Shown here in pieces: positions 16,825-26,736 of a DNA stretch of 64,000 nt (within the stretch, counting starts at the first letter, position 1; each line of letters begins with the position of its first letter). The DNA lies in contig NZ_MAGP01000112.1 in assembly GCF_002926165.1 (NCBI RefSeq), positions 1 to 64,000 of the forward strand, given 5' to 3'. The position numbers and the translations under genes were made by a program. The notes beneath the pieces are model-generated. The model made no database searches. It had not been told where the DNA came from and saw only the letters and a program-made list of their open reading frames with translations. Source of the stretch: Micromonospora chalcea. Lineage in GTDB: Bacteria; Actinomycetota; Actinomycetes; Mycobacteriales; Micromonosporaceae.

Positions 16825-17996
16825 CCGCCGGCCCGGCCGTCGCCGGACAGGTCCGCCGGAAGTTGCGGGTCGGCGTGCTCGCCACCGCTGTCACGGCGGC
16901 ACTCGCCCTGCTCTGCTGCGTCGGCGGCGCCGGCGCCTTCTTCCTCACCGAACTCGGCGGCGACGGGGACGACCCGAAGCTCGCCGCCCTGAGCTGCGAC
17001 CCGGCCTACCAGGTGAACCTGACCGGGGACATGCCGCGCTTCGCCGAGTACGGCGAGCGTCAGCTGCGCAACGCAGCGGTCATCATCAAGGTCGGCCAGG
17101 ACATGAAGGTCCCCGCCCGCGGCTGGGTGATCGCGCTGGCCACCGCTATGCAGGAATCAGCGCTGCGCAACCTAGCGAACAGCACGGTCCCGGCGTCGCT
17201 GGCGCTGCCGCACGAAGGGGTCGGCGCCGACCACGACTCGCTCGGCCTGTTCCAGCAGCGGCCCGGGTGGGGCAGCGTCGAGCAGCGGATGACGCCCTCG
17301 TACACGGCCCGGAAGTTCTACCAGAAGATGGTGAAGGTGCCGAACTGGCAGCAGCGCCCGCTGACCGTCGTGGCCCAGCGGGTCCAGGTGAGCGCCTACC
17401 CCGATGCCTACGCCAAACACGAGGAACTGGCCGGACGCATCGTCGACGCGCTGGCCGGCGGCGCCGCCCGGACCGTGGAGATCGCCGGCAAGGCCGTGTG
17501 CGACGCGGCGGCCGGAGACCGGATCGCCGCCTCCGGCTGGACCGCGCCGCTGCCCGGCGGCGTGGTCTCCGGCTTCCGGACCACCGCCCGTCCCAGCCAC
17601 CACGGCGTGGACCTGGCTGCCTCGAAGGGCACGCCGATCCACGCCGCCTCGGCGGGCCGGGTGCTGGTGGCCCGTTGCGATCCCGACAGCGCCGGGCGGA
17701 AGGACTGCGACCGGGACGGCTGGCCGAACAAGGGCGGATGCGGATGGTTCGTGGACATCCTGCACGCCGGCGGGTTCATCACCCGCTACTGCCACATGGT
17801 CGAGCGTCCCCGGGTGGTGCCGGGTCAGTCGGTCGCGGCGGGCGAGGTCATCGGGCTCTCCGGCAGCAGCGGCAACTCGTCCGGCCCGCACCTGCACTTC
17901 GAGGTGCACAGGAACGGCGACCGGTCCAGCAACGGCGCGGACAACCCGGTGCCCTTCATGCGCAAGCGGGGCGCGCCCCTCGGCGAGACCGAGTGA
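16821..17996 (+). CDS. Bifunctional cell-wall hydrolase: lytic transglycosylase-like plus M23 peptidase
   Basis: A 391-residue membrane-anchored protein (helix about 17-37). The first extracytoplasmic domain contains ATAMQESALRN with candidate catalytic Glu112, as in SLT-type transglycosylases; this one carries a long GLFQQRPGWG segment seen in actinobacterial relatives. The second domain is a LytM/M23 zinc peptidase with His260/Asp264 (HHGVD) and His357/His359 (HLHFE). It matches VirB1-like enzymes, often fused to a peptidase in Gram-positive T4SS, which open peptidoglycan locally. The GTG at 16821 gives a 4-bp overlap with the VirB8-like gene; longer upstream frames would run through that gene. 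Confidence 0.88.
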   Translation: MTAGPAVAGQVRRKLRVGVLATAVTAALALLCCVGGAGAFFLTELGGDGDDPKLAALSCDPAYQVNLTGDMPRFAEYGERQLRNAAVIIKVGQDMKVPARGWVIALATAMQESALRNLANSTVPASLALPHEGVGADHDSLGLFQQRPGWGSVEQRMTPSYTARKFYQKMVKVPNWQQRPLTVVAQRVQVSAYPDAYAKHEELAGRIVDALAGGAARTVEIAGKAVCDAAAGDRIAASGWTAPLPGGVVSGFRTTARPSHHGVDLAASKGTPIHAASAGRVLVARCDPDSAGRKDCDRDGWPNKGGCGWFVDILHAGGFITRYCHMVERPRVVPGQSVAAGEVIGLSGSSGNSSGPHLHFEVHRNGDRSSNGADNPVPFMRKRGAPLGETE

Positions 17997-18006
17997 GGCC
18001 GGGCGG

Positions 18007-18606
18007 ATGAGCAACCCCCTGCCCGACCCGTTCGCCGACCGGCCGGACTGGGCACCGCTGCCGCCCCGGCCGGTCGAGACGGTGCCCGCCACGAGCGGAA
18101 CCGAGCTGCGCGGCCGGCGGGTACTCGTCGGCCTTCCTGGCCTCGGCTGGCGCGGGGACCTGCGGGCTGACGAGCGCGTGGTGCAGGGCAGCCGCACCTA
18201 CGTGCCGGTCATCCCCGAGCACGAGTGGTACCGGGCCGAATCCGAGCAGGTGGAGGTGTTCGCCCCGCTGGTGCCCGTGGAACGGGTCTGGGTGGAGACG
18301 ATCGGCGAGCGACCCCCGCCGACCTCACCAGCCCCCTCGGGAATCCGGCTGGTCTCGCTGGACGCCCCGAACCGCCGGCCGCCCACTCCGGTGTTCGATG
18401 CCGACGCGGTGACCGGCCGGCGCGTGGTGCACGTGGACAACGGCGTGGAACGGCGTGACCTGCGCGCCGTCACCGAGACCTACTCCGGGGCGGACGGCGA
18501 CATCTGCGTGCGGGTCACGCCGGAACTGGAGTGGTACCGGTGGGCCTGGCGCGGTCAGGCACCGACCACGCTGGAGATACCGGTGCACCTGCTGTGGCTG
18601 GAGTAG
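18007..18606 (+). CDS. Protein with two tandem copies of an unrecognised domain
   Basis: A 199-residue soluble protein, last gene of the T4SS-like operon. Residues about 34-99 and 136-199 align: GRRVLVGLPGL-W-RGDLRA ... VPVIPEHEWYR-AE matches GRRVVHVDNGVERRDLRA ... VRVTPELEWYRWAW, and both end in a valine/tryptophan-rich strand (VERVWVE, VHLLWLE). A proline-rich linker separates them. I recognise no family. The arrangement indicates internal duplication of a small beta-rich domain. The ATG at 18007 lies 10 bp after the hydrolase stop. Confidence 0.75.
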   Translation: MSNPLPDPFADRPDWAPLPPRPVETVPATSGTELRGRRVLVGLPGLGWRGDLRADERVVQGSRTYVPVIPEHEWYRAESEQVEVFAPLVPVERVWVETIGERPPPTSPAPSGIRLVSLDAPNRRPPTPVFDADAVTGRRVVHVDNGVERRDLRAVTETYSGADGDICVRVTPELEWYRWAWRGQAPTTLEIPVHLLWLE

Positions 18607-18607
18607 G

Positions 18608-19177
18608 TCAGCCGACCTTACTTGCCCCGCAGACGCGCCAGCCGTCCCGCTCGACTACCTGGAACTGCCAGTCCTCCCGGCGGCTGCTTCGTGTTTGACC
18701 ATCAGCCGAACTCGAGATGGTCAATGTCGTGGTCACCGACTCACCGTCGCCGTTCTCGACCCGGGTCAACGGTCCCCAACTGACGCGCACTACCACGTCG
18801 AAGTTGGCCTCACGCTGCTCCACCTCGGCGCGGAGGCCCCGAACCGCATCAAGGTCCCCGTCAGACTTACAGGCGAACTCATCGGCCTTCGTGTCGTTGC
18901 GGTCCACGAGGAAAGCTCGCAAATAGTTGTCGACCACGACGTCGGGGGCGCTTCGGTCCGGCGCTGTCGCGCGGTCGTACAGCACGAATCCGGCCACCGC
19001 TCCACCCGTGCACAGCAGCGCCAGCACCCCCGCGACGACGCCGACGACCGTCCGCAGCGACCGCTTGGGGCGTACCGGCGCGGGAGCGGGCGCGGGAGGC
19101 GCCAACTGCTCCGGCGGGGTCCGCTGCGCCGGTACTCGGGACACCTGGGAACCGGCGGGGGGCTGCACTGATTCCAC
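18608..19177 (-). CDS. Single-pass membrane protein with NTF2-like extracytoplasmic domain
   Basis: A 189-residue protein with a P/A-rich cytoplasmic N-terminus, one membrane helix (about 41-64), then a domain (VVVDNYLRAFLVDRNDTKADEFAC ... WQFQVVERDGWRVCGA) typical of DUF4878/NTF2-like lipoproteins and VirB8-like folds. Two cysteines (FAC and RVC) could form a disulfide. It is convergent with the duplicated-domain gene with 1 bp between their stops. It may be an accessory of the same secretion-like locus, but this is inference from place and fold. Confidence 0.75.
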   Translation of the reverse strand: MESVQPPAGSQVSRVPAQRTPPEQLAPPAPAPAPVRPKRSLRTVVGVVAGVLALLCTGGAVAGFVLYDRATAPDRSAPDVVVDNYLRAFLVDRNDTKADEFACKSDGDLDAVRGLRAEVEQREANFDVVVRVSWGPLTRVENGDGESVTTTLTISSSADGQTRSSRREDWQFQVVERDGWRVCGASKVG

Positions 19178-19360
19178 CTCCTGAGGCTATCGGCTGCGCG
19201 TCGCGTACCCAATGCCTGGAACCGGCGGATCGTGGCGAACCGCCGGGCGGAGGCCGCCCGGCGGCGGGGTGAGGCTGCTCACCGCCGACCAGCTCACCGC
19301 GCCGACCGACATCCCGGTGGACGGCCCCCGGCTGGGTTACCGTCACACCTCGGGGAGGAC

Positions 19361-21910
19361 ATGTCGGCCTCGGGAAGAGAGGTGGACGCGGTGGCGACTC
19401 CGAAGGCGCGCGCCGGCCGGGCCGCCGCGCTGCACCGCCGGGCCGAGGCCGCCGCGACGGCGGCGGCGGGCATCCTCGACGAGATCCGGCCCGCGCCGGC
19501 CGACCATCACCGGCAGTACGAGCTGGCCGAGCGTCTGCGCGCGGCTGCTGAACTGGCCGCGCCGGGCTGGGCCGGCGGTCCGCTGGAGACGCTGACCGCG
19601 GCGACGCCACCCGGTGACGGCCCGCCGCCACTGGTCCGGATGGGCACCGCCGCGCCGCTCGACGACGCCCGGTTCCCCGCGCTCGCGCCCCTGTTCGGCA
19701 GCGGTCACGTGAGCCTCGACGCCGACGCCTCGGACCCTCGGGTGGCGGGGCTGCTCCGCGCGCTGCTGCTGCGCGTGTTCGCGGCGACGCCGGCGGGAGC
19801 GCTGCTGGCTCGCGCGGTGGACGGCGGTTCCGGTGAGACCTTCGCCGGGTACGCGCCGCTCGCCGACGCCGGCCTGCTGCCCCCGCCCGCCACCGACCTC
19901 GCGGGGATGCGCGCGGTGCTGGCCGAGGCGGAGCAGTGGGTGGCCGCCGGCACGGCCCGGCACCGGGCGCACGACCGGACGCTGCTGCTCGTGGTGGCCG
20001 CGCTGCCGGAGGGTACTACCACTGCCGACCTGGACCGGCTCGCCGGCCTGGCCGAGGGCGGGCCGCGGGCCGGGCTGCATCTGGTGGTCGCCGGCTGGCC
20101 GGACGGCGGTCCGCTGCCGCGCGCCACGGCGATCACGGTCCGCACCGCGTACGCGCTCGTCGGCGACCCGCCCGGCGCCGGGTTCAGCAGTCCCGGCGCG
20201 GAGCCGCCGGGCGGGCTGAACTCGCCGGTGTTCCTGGACGACGACCCGCCCGCCGAGCTGGTCGCCGCTGTGTGCGCGCGGCTGGTCCGGCAGATCGAGG
20301 ACGGCTCCCGCCTCTCGCTGGGTGACCTGCTCCCGGCGGACGGTTTCTGGACCGACGGCTCGGCGGACGGGTTGAGCACCACCGTGGGTGACGCCGCCGG
20401 GCGCCCGGTCAGCCTCGGCTTCACCGAGCTGACCCCGCACTGGCTGGTCAGTGGCCGGGGCCAGGCCGGCCGGTCGGCGTTCCTGACCGACGCGCTGTTC
20501 GGGCTCGCCGCCCGGTACGGCCCGGACGAGCTGGCGCTCTACCTGGCCGATCTGGTCGACGGCGAGTCCTTCGTGGAGTTCCTGCAGACCGAGCGGGACC
20601 GTTCCTGGGTGCCGCAGGTGCGCGCCGCCGGGATGGCGGCCGACCGGGAGTACGTGGCCGACCTGTTCGGCGAGCTGGAGGCGGAGTTGCGCCGCCGCGA
20701 AGAGGCGTCCCGGCGGGCCGGCGGGCAGCGCTACGCCGAGCTGCGGCAGCACCAGCCGTTGCCCCGGATCGTCTGCGTGATCGACAACTTCCCGCTGGTG
20801 CTGCGCGAGCGGGACCGGCTCGCCGCCGACCTGCTGGCCCGGCTGGACGCGCTGGCCCGCGCCGGCCGGTCGTACGGCATCCACCTGGTCCTCGCGGGCG
20901 AGGGTGACCTGGGCATCGGCGGCCCGCGGGATCCGCTGCTCGGCCAGTTCCCGGTGCGGGTGGCACTGCCCGGCGGCTCGGCGGTGCTGGAGCCGGCGAA
21001 CGACTCGGCGGCCGGGCTGCCGGTGGGCAGCGCGGTGGTGAACACGGCGGGCGGTCTGGGCGGTCCGCGCGGCGCGACCCGCGGGCATGAGCGGATGATC
21101 CGCTTCCCGGACCCGTACGAGGATCCGGAGGTCCTGGCCGGCCTGCGGCGACGCCTCTGGGAGGCGCGGGGCGAGTCGGCGACGCCGCCGGTGGTGTTCG
21201 CCGGGTACGCCCGCCCGCTGCTCGCCAACGACCCGCGGCACCGGGCCGCGCTGGCGGGCCGGGCCCACGCTCCCGCCGCCCTGCTGGGCCGGGCGGTGGA
21301 CGTGCGGCGCTCCACAGTGACGGTGCCGCTCGGGCCGGGCGCCGGGCGCAACCTGGCCGTCCTGGGCCGGGACGAGGAGGCCGAGCGGCTGCTGGTGACG
21401 GCGGTCCGCAGCGCGGCGGCGGCGCATCCGGGCGCGGCCCGGTTCGTGCTGGCGCCGCTGGCGAACGGGTCGGCCGAGCCGGCCGGGGTGCTGGCCGCCG
21501 AACTGGCCGGGCGGCATCGGGTGGAGACCGTCGACGCGGCCGGGCTGCGGACCGCGATGGCGTCGGACGAGCCCGGCTACCTGGTGGTGTTCGGGGTGGA
21601 CGTGCCGGACGCCACCGAGTTGCCGCCGGAGTTGCTGCGGTCGCTGCTGCTGGAGGGCCCGCCGGCCGGGCGGCACCTGCTCGGCTGGTGGCGGACGCCG
21701 GCGCCGCTGGCCGGGCTGCTCGGCCCGGAGGGTGAGTTGGACAAGCTCACCGCCGTGGCGGTCACCGACGTGCCGGGCGGGCGGCTGGAGCAGCTCTTCG
21801 ACCGTCCGGTCTGGTGGCGGCCCCGGCCGGGCCGCGCGATGCTCTGGGACGGCCCGGACGAGCAGGGCACCGTTTTCGTGCCGTTCGGCGCCGGGGAGGG
21901 TTCGGCATGA
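19361..21910 (+). CDS. FtsK/SpoIIIE-like protein with degenerate nucleotide-binding motifs
   Basis: An 849-residue protein with an N-terminal helical part and a FtsK/SpoIIIE-like core. The expected Walker A is GRGQAGRS at 365-372, with Arg in place of the invariant Lys, and Walker B is VCVIDNF (470-477), with Asn after Asp where Glu is expected. A second, even more worn P-loop-like region is GAGRNLAVLGRDEEAERLL. It may bind without hydrolysing nucleotide or serve as a scaffold, perhaps replacing a coupling protein. The ATG at 19361 sits close to GGGGAGG; GTG codons at 19382 and 19391 are alternatives with better spacing to AGAGAGG. The end overlaps the next gene as ATGA. Confidence 0.8.
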   Translation: MSASGREVDAVATPKARAGRAAALHRRAEAAATAAAGILDEIRPAPADHHRQYELAERLRAAAELAAPGWAGGPLETLTAATPPGDGPPPLVRMGTAAPLDDARFPALAPLFGSGHVSLDADASDPRVAGLLRALLLRVFAATPAGALLARAVDGGSGETFAGYAPLADAGLLPPPATDLAGMRAVLAEAEQWVAAGTARHRAHDRTLLLVVAALPEGTTTADLDRLAGLAEGGPRAGLHLVVAGWPDGGPLPRATAITVRTAYALVGDPPGAGFSSPGAEPPGGLNSPVFLDDDPPAELVAAVCARLVRQIEDGSRLSLGDLLPADGFWTDGSADGLSTTVGDAAGRPVSLGFTELTPHWLVSGRGQAGRSAFLTDALFGLAARYGPDELALYLADLVDGESFVEFLQTERDRSWVPQVRAAGMAADREYVADLFGELEAELRRREEASRRAGGQRYAELRQHQPLPRIVCVIDNFPLVLRERDRLAADLLARLDALARAGRSYGIHLVLAGEGDLGIGGPRDPLLGQFPVRVALPGGSAVLEPANDSAAGLPVGSAVVNTAGGLGGPRGATRGHERMIRFPDPYEDPEVLAGLRRRLWEARGESATPPVVFAGYARPLLANDPRHRAALAGRAHAPAALLGRAVDVRRSTVTVPLGPGAGRNLAVLGRDEEAERLLVTAVRSAAAAHPGAARFVLAPLANGSAEPAGVLAAELAGRHRVETVDAAGLRTAMASDEPGYLVVFGVDVPDATELPPELLRSLLLEGPPAGRHLLGWWRTPAPLAGLLGPEGELDKLTAVAVTDVPGGRLEQLFDRPVWWRPRPGRAMLWDGPDEQGTVFVPFGAGEGSA

Positions 21911-22608
21911 GCGAGACCGGCACGACCGTGCCCGGGCCCCGCAACGGCGGACCGACAACAGTGGCGGAACCCGCCGAGTCGGCCTGGACGGAGTACGTCG
22001 CGGCCGCACGGGCGCTCGACGGCGTACGCCGGGCGGCGGCCACCGCCGCCGGGGAGCAGGCGCGGTCGGTGGCGGCGGCCCGCGAGGAGCTGACAGCGGT
22101 ACGCGAACGGCTGGCGTCGCAGCAGTCCCGGCTGCGTGAGCTGGGCGTACCGGCGTTGTCGCTGGTACCGACGCCGCCGGAGGTGACCGAGGCGGCCCGG
22201 TCGATGGCGGGTGGGCCGTCGGCGGTGCTGGCGGCGTTGCGCGCCGCCGGGGGCTGGGCGGACGCGGCGGACGACACGCTAGCCGCGCGGGGCCTGCCCC
22301 GGCTGGCGCGGTGGCCGTCCCGGCCGCGCAACCTGCTGGTGTACGGGCCGCTGGCGCTCGTGGTGCCGCTGCTCCAGCTCGTGCTGTACGCGGTGGCCGG
22401 GCCGGGGGCGGTGACGGTGCTGGCGCTGCTGGTGGGGCTGCCGCTGCCGGCCGTCGCGTACATGCTGGGCTGGCTCGCTGTGGGGCGGCTCTTCCGTCCG
22501 CGTCCGACCGACCGGGTGGACCGCACGCCCCGGTTCGGGGCCCTGGTCTGCCTGATCCCGGCCGTGCTCACCGCCGCCGGCCTGCTGCTGGCCATGCTGC
22601 CGAGCTGA
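21907..22608 (+). CDS. Coiled-coil membrane protein
   Basis: A 233-residue protein. Residues about 25-85 form a helical coiled coil rich in A, R, E and Q (EQARSVAAAREELTAVRERL). Three membrane helices follow in the C-terminal half (LLVYGPLALVVPLLQLVLYAV; AVTVLALLVGLPLPAVAYMLGWLAV; FGALVCLIPAVLTAAGLLLAML). It is translationally coupled to the FtsK-like gene by ATGA and probably anchors it to the membrane. No known family recognised. Confidence 0.78.
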   Translation: MSETGTTVPGPRNGGPTTVAEPAESAWTEYVAAARALDGVRRAAATAAGEQARSVAAAREELTAVRERLASQQSRLRELGVPALSLVPTPPEVTEAARSMAGGPSAVLAALRAAGGWADAADDTLAARGLPRLARWPSRPRNLLVYGPLALVVPLLQLVLYAVAGPGAVTVLALLVGLPLPAVAYMLGWLAVGRLFRPRPTDRVDRTPRFGALVCLIPAVLTAAGLLLAMLPS

Positions 22609-22610
22609 CG

Positions 22611-22645
22611 ACGGCCGCGTCTCCCGGGCGGGAGTACGCGGCCGT
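22611..22645. terminator. Bidirectional hairpin between the coiled-coil gene and folE
   Basis: A 10-bp perfect outer stem (22611-22620 with 22636-22645) continues into a 5-bp CTCCC/GGGAG stem with a 4-nt loop and one bulged T. It lies between two convergent genes, 2 bp after one stop and 17 bp from the other. Confidence 0.75.
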
Positions 22646-22661
22646 TCGTGTCGGTCGAGGG

Positions 22662-23279
22662 TCAGCGGGCCATGATCAGCGCCATCGCCTCGGCCCGCGA
22701 CTTCGCGTCGTTCTGCAGGCCGCCGCGCACCGCGGACGTGATCGTCTTCGCGCCGGACTTCTGGATGCCGCGCATCGCCATGCACATGTGCTCGCACTCC
22801 AGCACCACGATCACGCCGCGCGGGGCGAGGCTGGACATCAGCAGGTCGGCGATCTGCGAGGTGAGCCGCTCCTGCACCTGCGGCCGCCGGGCGAACACCT
22901 CGACCAGCCGGGCCAGCTTGGACAGGCCGGTGATGCGGCCGTCCGGGCCGGGGATGTAGCCGATGTGCGCGCTGCCCCGGAACGGCAGCAGGTGGTGCTC
23001 GCAGAGGCTCATCACGTCGATGTCCCGGACGAGCACCAGTTCCTCGTGGTTGGCCTCGAACGTGGTGCGCAGCACCTGCGCCGGGTCGACCCGCAGGCCG
23101 GCGAAGAGCTCGGCGTACGCGCGGGCGACCCGGGCCGGGGTCTGCTGGAGGCCGTCGCGGTCCGGGTCCTCGCCGACCGCGATGAGGATCTCGCGTACCG
23201 CCTTCTCGATCCGGGCGAGGTCGACGCTGTCCTCCACCGGGCCGCCTGTCAGCTTGCCGCTGATCAGGCGCGCGGCCAC
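22662..23279 (-). CDS. folE: GTP cyclohydrolase I
   Basis: First enzyme of folate synthesis; converts GTP to dihydroneopterin triphosphate. The 205 residues show the zinc ligands ([13 protein letters not shown] and later [10 protein letters not shown]), the signature [10 protein letters not shown], and [14 protein letters not shown]. The GTG at 23279 gives normal length. The frame stays open upstream to a CTG that overlaps the ftsH stop (CTGA), and residues such as [13 protein letters not shown] could be a real N-terminal extension, but no ATG, GTG or TTG starts it. It follows ftsH as in relatives, but folP does not follow it here. Confidence 0.95.
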   Translation of the reverse strand: MAARLISGKLTGGPVEDSVDLARIEKAVREILIAVGEDPDRDGLQQTPARVARAYAELFAGLRVDPAQVLRTTFEANHEELVLVRDIDVMSLCEHHLLPFRGSAHIGYIPGPDGRITGLSKLARLVEVFARRPQVQERLTSQIADLLMSSLAPRGVIVVLECEHMCMAMRGIQKSGAKTITSAVRGGLQNDAKSRAEAMALIMAR

Positions 23280-23365
23280 GTAGTCGAGCGCGTCGTCGCC
23301 GTCGGGCTCGGTCGCGGAGACGGCCGACTCCCTGTGCGGGGAGCCGGCCGTCGTCGGATCGCTGT

Positions 23366-25396
<2,031 letters not shown>

Positions 25397-25773
25397 GCTG
25401 TTGTCGGGTGCCGAGGCGCCCGCATCCTCCTGATCGACGTCCTGACCGTCTGAATGGTGTCGCCGCCTTGAGCGGCGGCCGGGGCCGCCGTGCGGGCCGG
25501 CCCGACCCCCGGGGCACGCAAACTGCCGCACCACGGTCATTCGACGGTACACCGTACGCGCGACGAGCGAGCTTGCGAGCCCGTCACTTACGCGCAGGGC
25601 GAACCCGGGTTTGGGCCGGCGTGGCGGGGAGCTCCGCACCCGGCCCACCCATACCGCACGGTCAGCGGTTCGAGGGGTCGGGCGTGGAGGGTGCCTCCAC
25701 GTCACCGGCCCCTACCGTAGACCGGAAGGCTGAGAGCCCGCTGAATGTCCGCTGACGAAGGGCTCGGCGGAAC
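25397..25773. other. Intergenic region upstream of ftsH
   Basis: A 377-bp gap between the hpt stop and the ftsH start. It should carry the ftsH promoter, but no convincing -35/-10 pair was found. It contains one clear hairpin, 8 bp (25683-25690 with 25694-25701) with a 3-nt loop, plausibly the hpt terminator. I see no credible small gene. Confidence 0.4.
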
Positions 25774-26349
25774 TCACGCCCGGGCGTACACCTCGGGCTT
25801 GAGCACCCCGACGTAGGGCACCTCGCGGTAGCGCTCGCCGAAGTCGAGGCCGTAGCCCACGACGAACTCGGTGGGGATGTCGAATCCGACGTACTTGACC
25901 GGAACCTGCACCTTGACCGCGTCCGGCTTGCGGAACAGCGCGACCACCTCGACGCTGGCCGCGGAGCGCGACTCCAGGTAGCGCAGCAGCCAGGACAGGG
26001 TCAACCCGGAGTCGACGATGTCCTCGACCACCACCACGTGCCGGCCGGCGATGTCCCGGTCCAGGTCCTTGAGGATGCGGACCACGCCGGACGAGGTGGT
26101 GCCCTGGCCGTAGGAGGAGACGGCCATGAACTCCAGCTCGGCGGGCGGGCCCTGGCGGCCCAGCGCGCGGGCGAAGTCGGCCATGAACATGACCGCGCCC
26201 TTGAGGACGCAGACGAGCAGGAGGCCGTCCTCGACGTGCGCGTAGTCCGCCGAGACCTGCTTGGCCAGCTCCGCGGTCTTGTCGCGGATCTGGGCCTCCG
26301 AGATGATCACGTGGTCGATGTCGGCGTCGTACCAGGAGCCGTCAGCCAT
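25774..26349 (-). CDS. hpt: Hypoxanthine phosphoribosyltransferase
   Basis: A 191-residue purine salvage enzyme that makes IMP or GMP from hypoxanthine or guanine and PRPP. The PRPP-binding motif is VVVVEDIVDSGLTL; the catalytic-loop region is AVSSYGQGTTSSG; the base-binding end is VKYVGFDIPTEFVVGYGLD. The ATG at 26349 follows AGGAGC directly. The same stretch reads CAGGCT then 6 nt then ATG, so it may be leaderless instead. Relatives place it directly downstream of tilS; here two extra genes intervene. Confidence 0.95.
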   Translation of the reverse strand: MADGSWYDADIDHVIISEAQIRDKTAELAKQVSADYAHVEDGLLLVCVLKGAVMFMADFARALGRQGPPAELEFMAVSSYGQGTTSSGVVRILKDLDRDIAGRHVVVVEDIVDSGLTLSWLLRYLESRSAASVEVVALFRKPDAVKVQVPVKYVGFDIPTEFVVGYGLDFGERYREVPYVGVLKPEVYARA

Positions 26350-26355
26350 GCTCCT

Positions 26356-26361
26356 AGCCTG
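26356..26361 (-). promoter_or_regulatory. Candidate -10 of hpt
   Basis: CAGGCT on the minus strand, exactly 6 nt before the hpt ATG. The same hexamer and spacing are seen before the metallophosphoesterase and TetR genes. The 6 nt are AGGAGC, so a leadered reading with another promoter is also possible. Confidence 0.35.
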
Positions 26362-26448
26362 CCGTACGCCCCACGGCGGCCGTCGGCGGGGCCGCTCCTT
26401 TTGGCGCGGTCCCGCCGGGGATTTTCGGCGCGATCTGAACAAATCACC

Positions 26449-26586
26449 TCAGCAGGTACGGGAGCGCCAGCGCTGCCCGTCGTCGCTCGGCTTCCAGTCG
26501 GCCGAGTCGCGGGTGTCGGCGGTGAGCCCGAAGGCGCTGGCCCCGACGAGGAGCAGCAGGAAGAGCAGGAACAACAGAACGGTCAT
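26449..26586 (-). CDS. 45-residue single-pass membrane peptide
   Basis: Begins MTVLLFLLFLLLLVGASAFG, one strong membrane helix, followed by a polar tail (TADTRDSADWKPSDDGQRW) ending RSRTC. The helix at the very N-terminus and the polar W/D-rich tail look like a real small protein. The upstream signal is weak. It is divergent from the AraC-type gene, with 150 bp between the two starts. Confidence 0.6.
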   Translation of the reverse strand: MTVLLFLLFLLLLVGASAFGLTADTRDSADWKPSDDGQRWRSRTC

Positions 26587-26724
26587 GGCGGCGCTCGCTT
26601 TCGCATGGTTGAGACGGTTTTCGCCGCCGGTGCGCACCGGACACCATTGATTCTGCGAGCCACCGACCGATACGGACAGTGGCAGGAATGTCATTGGGCA
26701 TCGATTTACTGCCACCGGTCGGGT

Positions 26725-26730
26725 TACCCT
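26725..26730 (+). promoter_or_regulatory. -10 of a probable leaderless transcript
   Basis: TACCCT followed by exactly 6 nt and the ATG at 26737. No ribosome binding site precedes the ATG. No strong -35 is visible. Confidence 0.5.
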
Positions 26731-26736
26731 CGTCAC

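Noticed and set aside
19343..22009. 888-codon minus-strand frame
   Set aside because: Antisense shadow of the FtsK-like gene, with low-complexity R/Q/G/A content.
9923..22661. The island as an integrative conjugative element
   Set aside because: No integrase, relaxase, coupling ATPase, att repeats or tRNA, and base composition equals the flanks.
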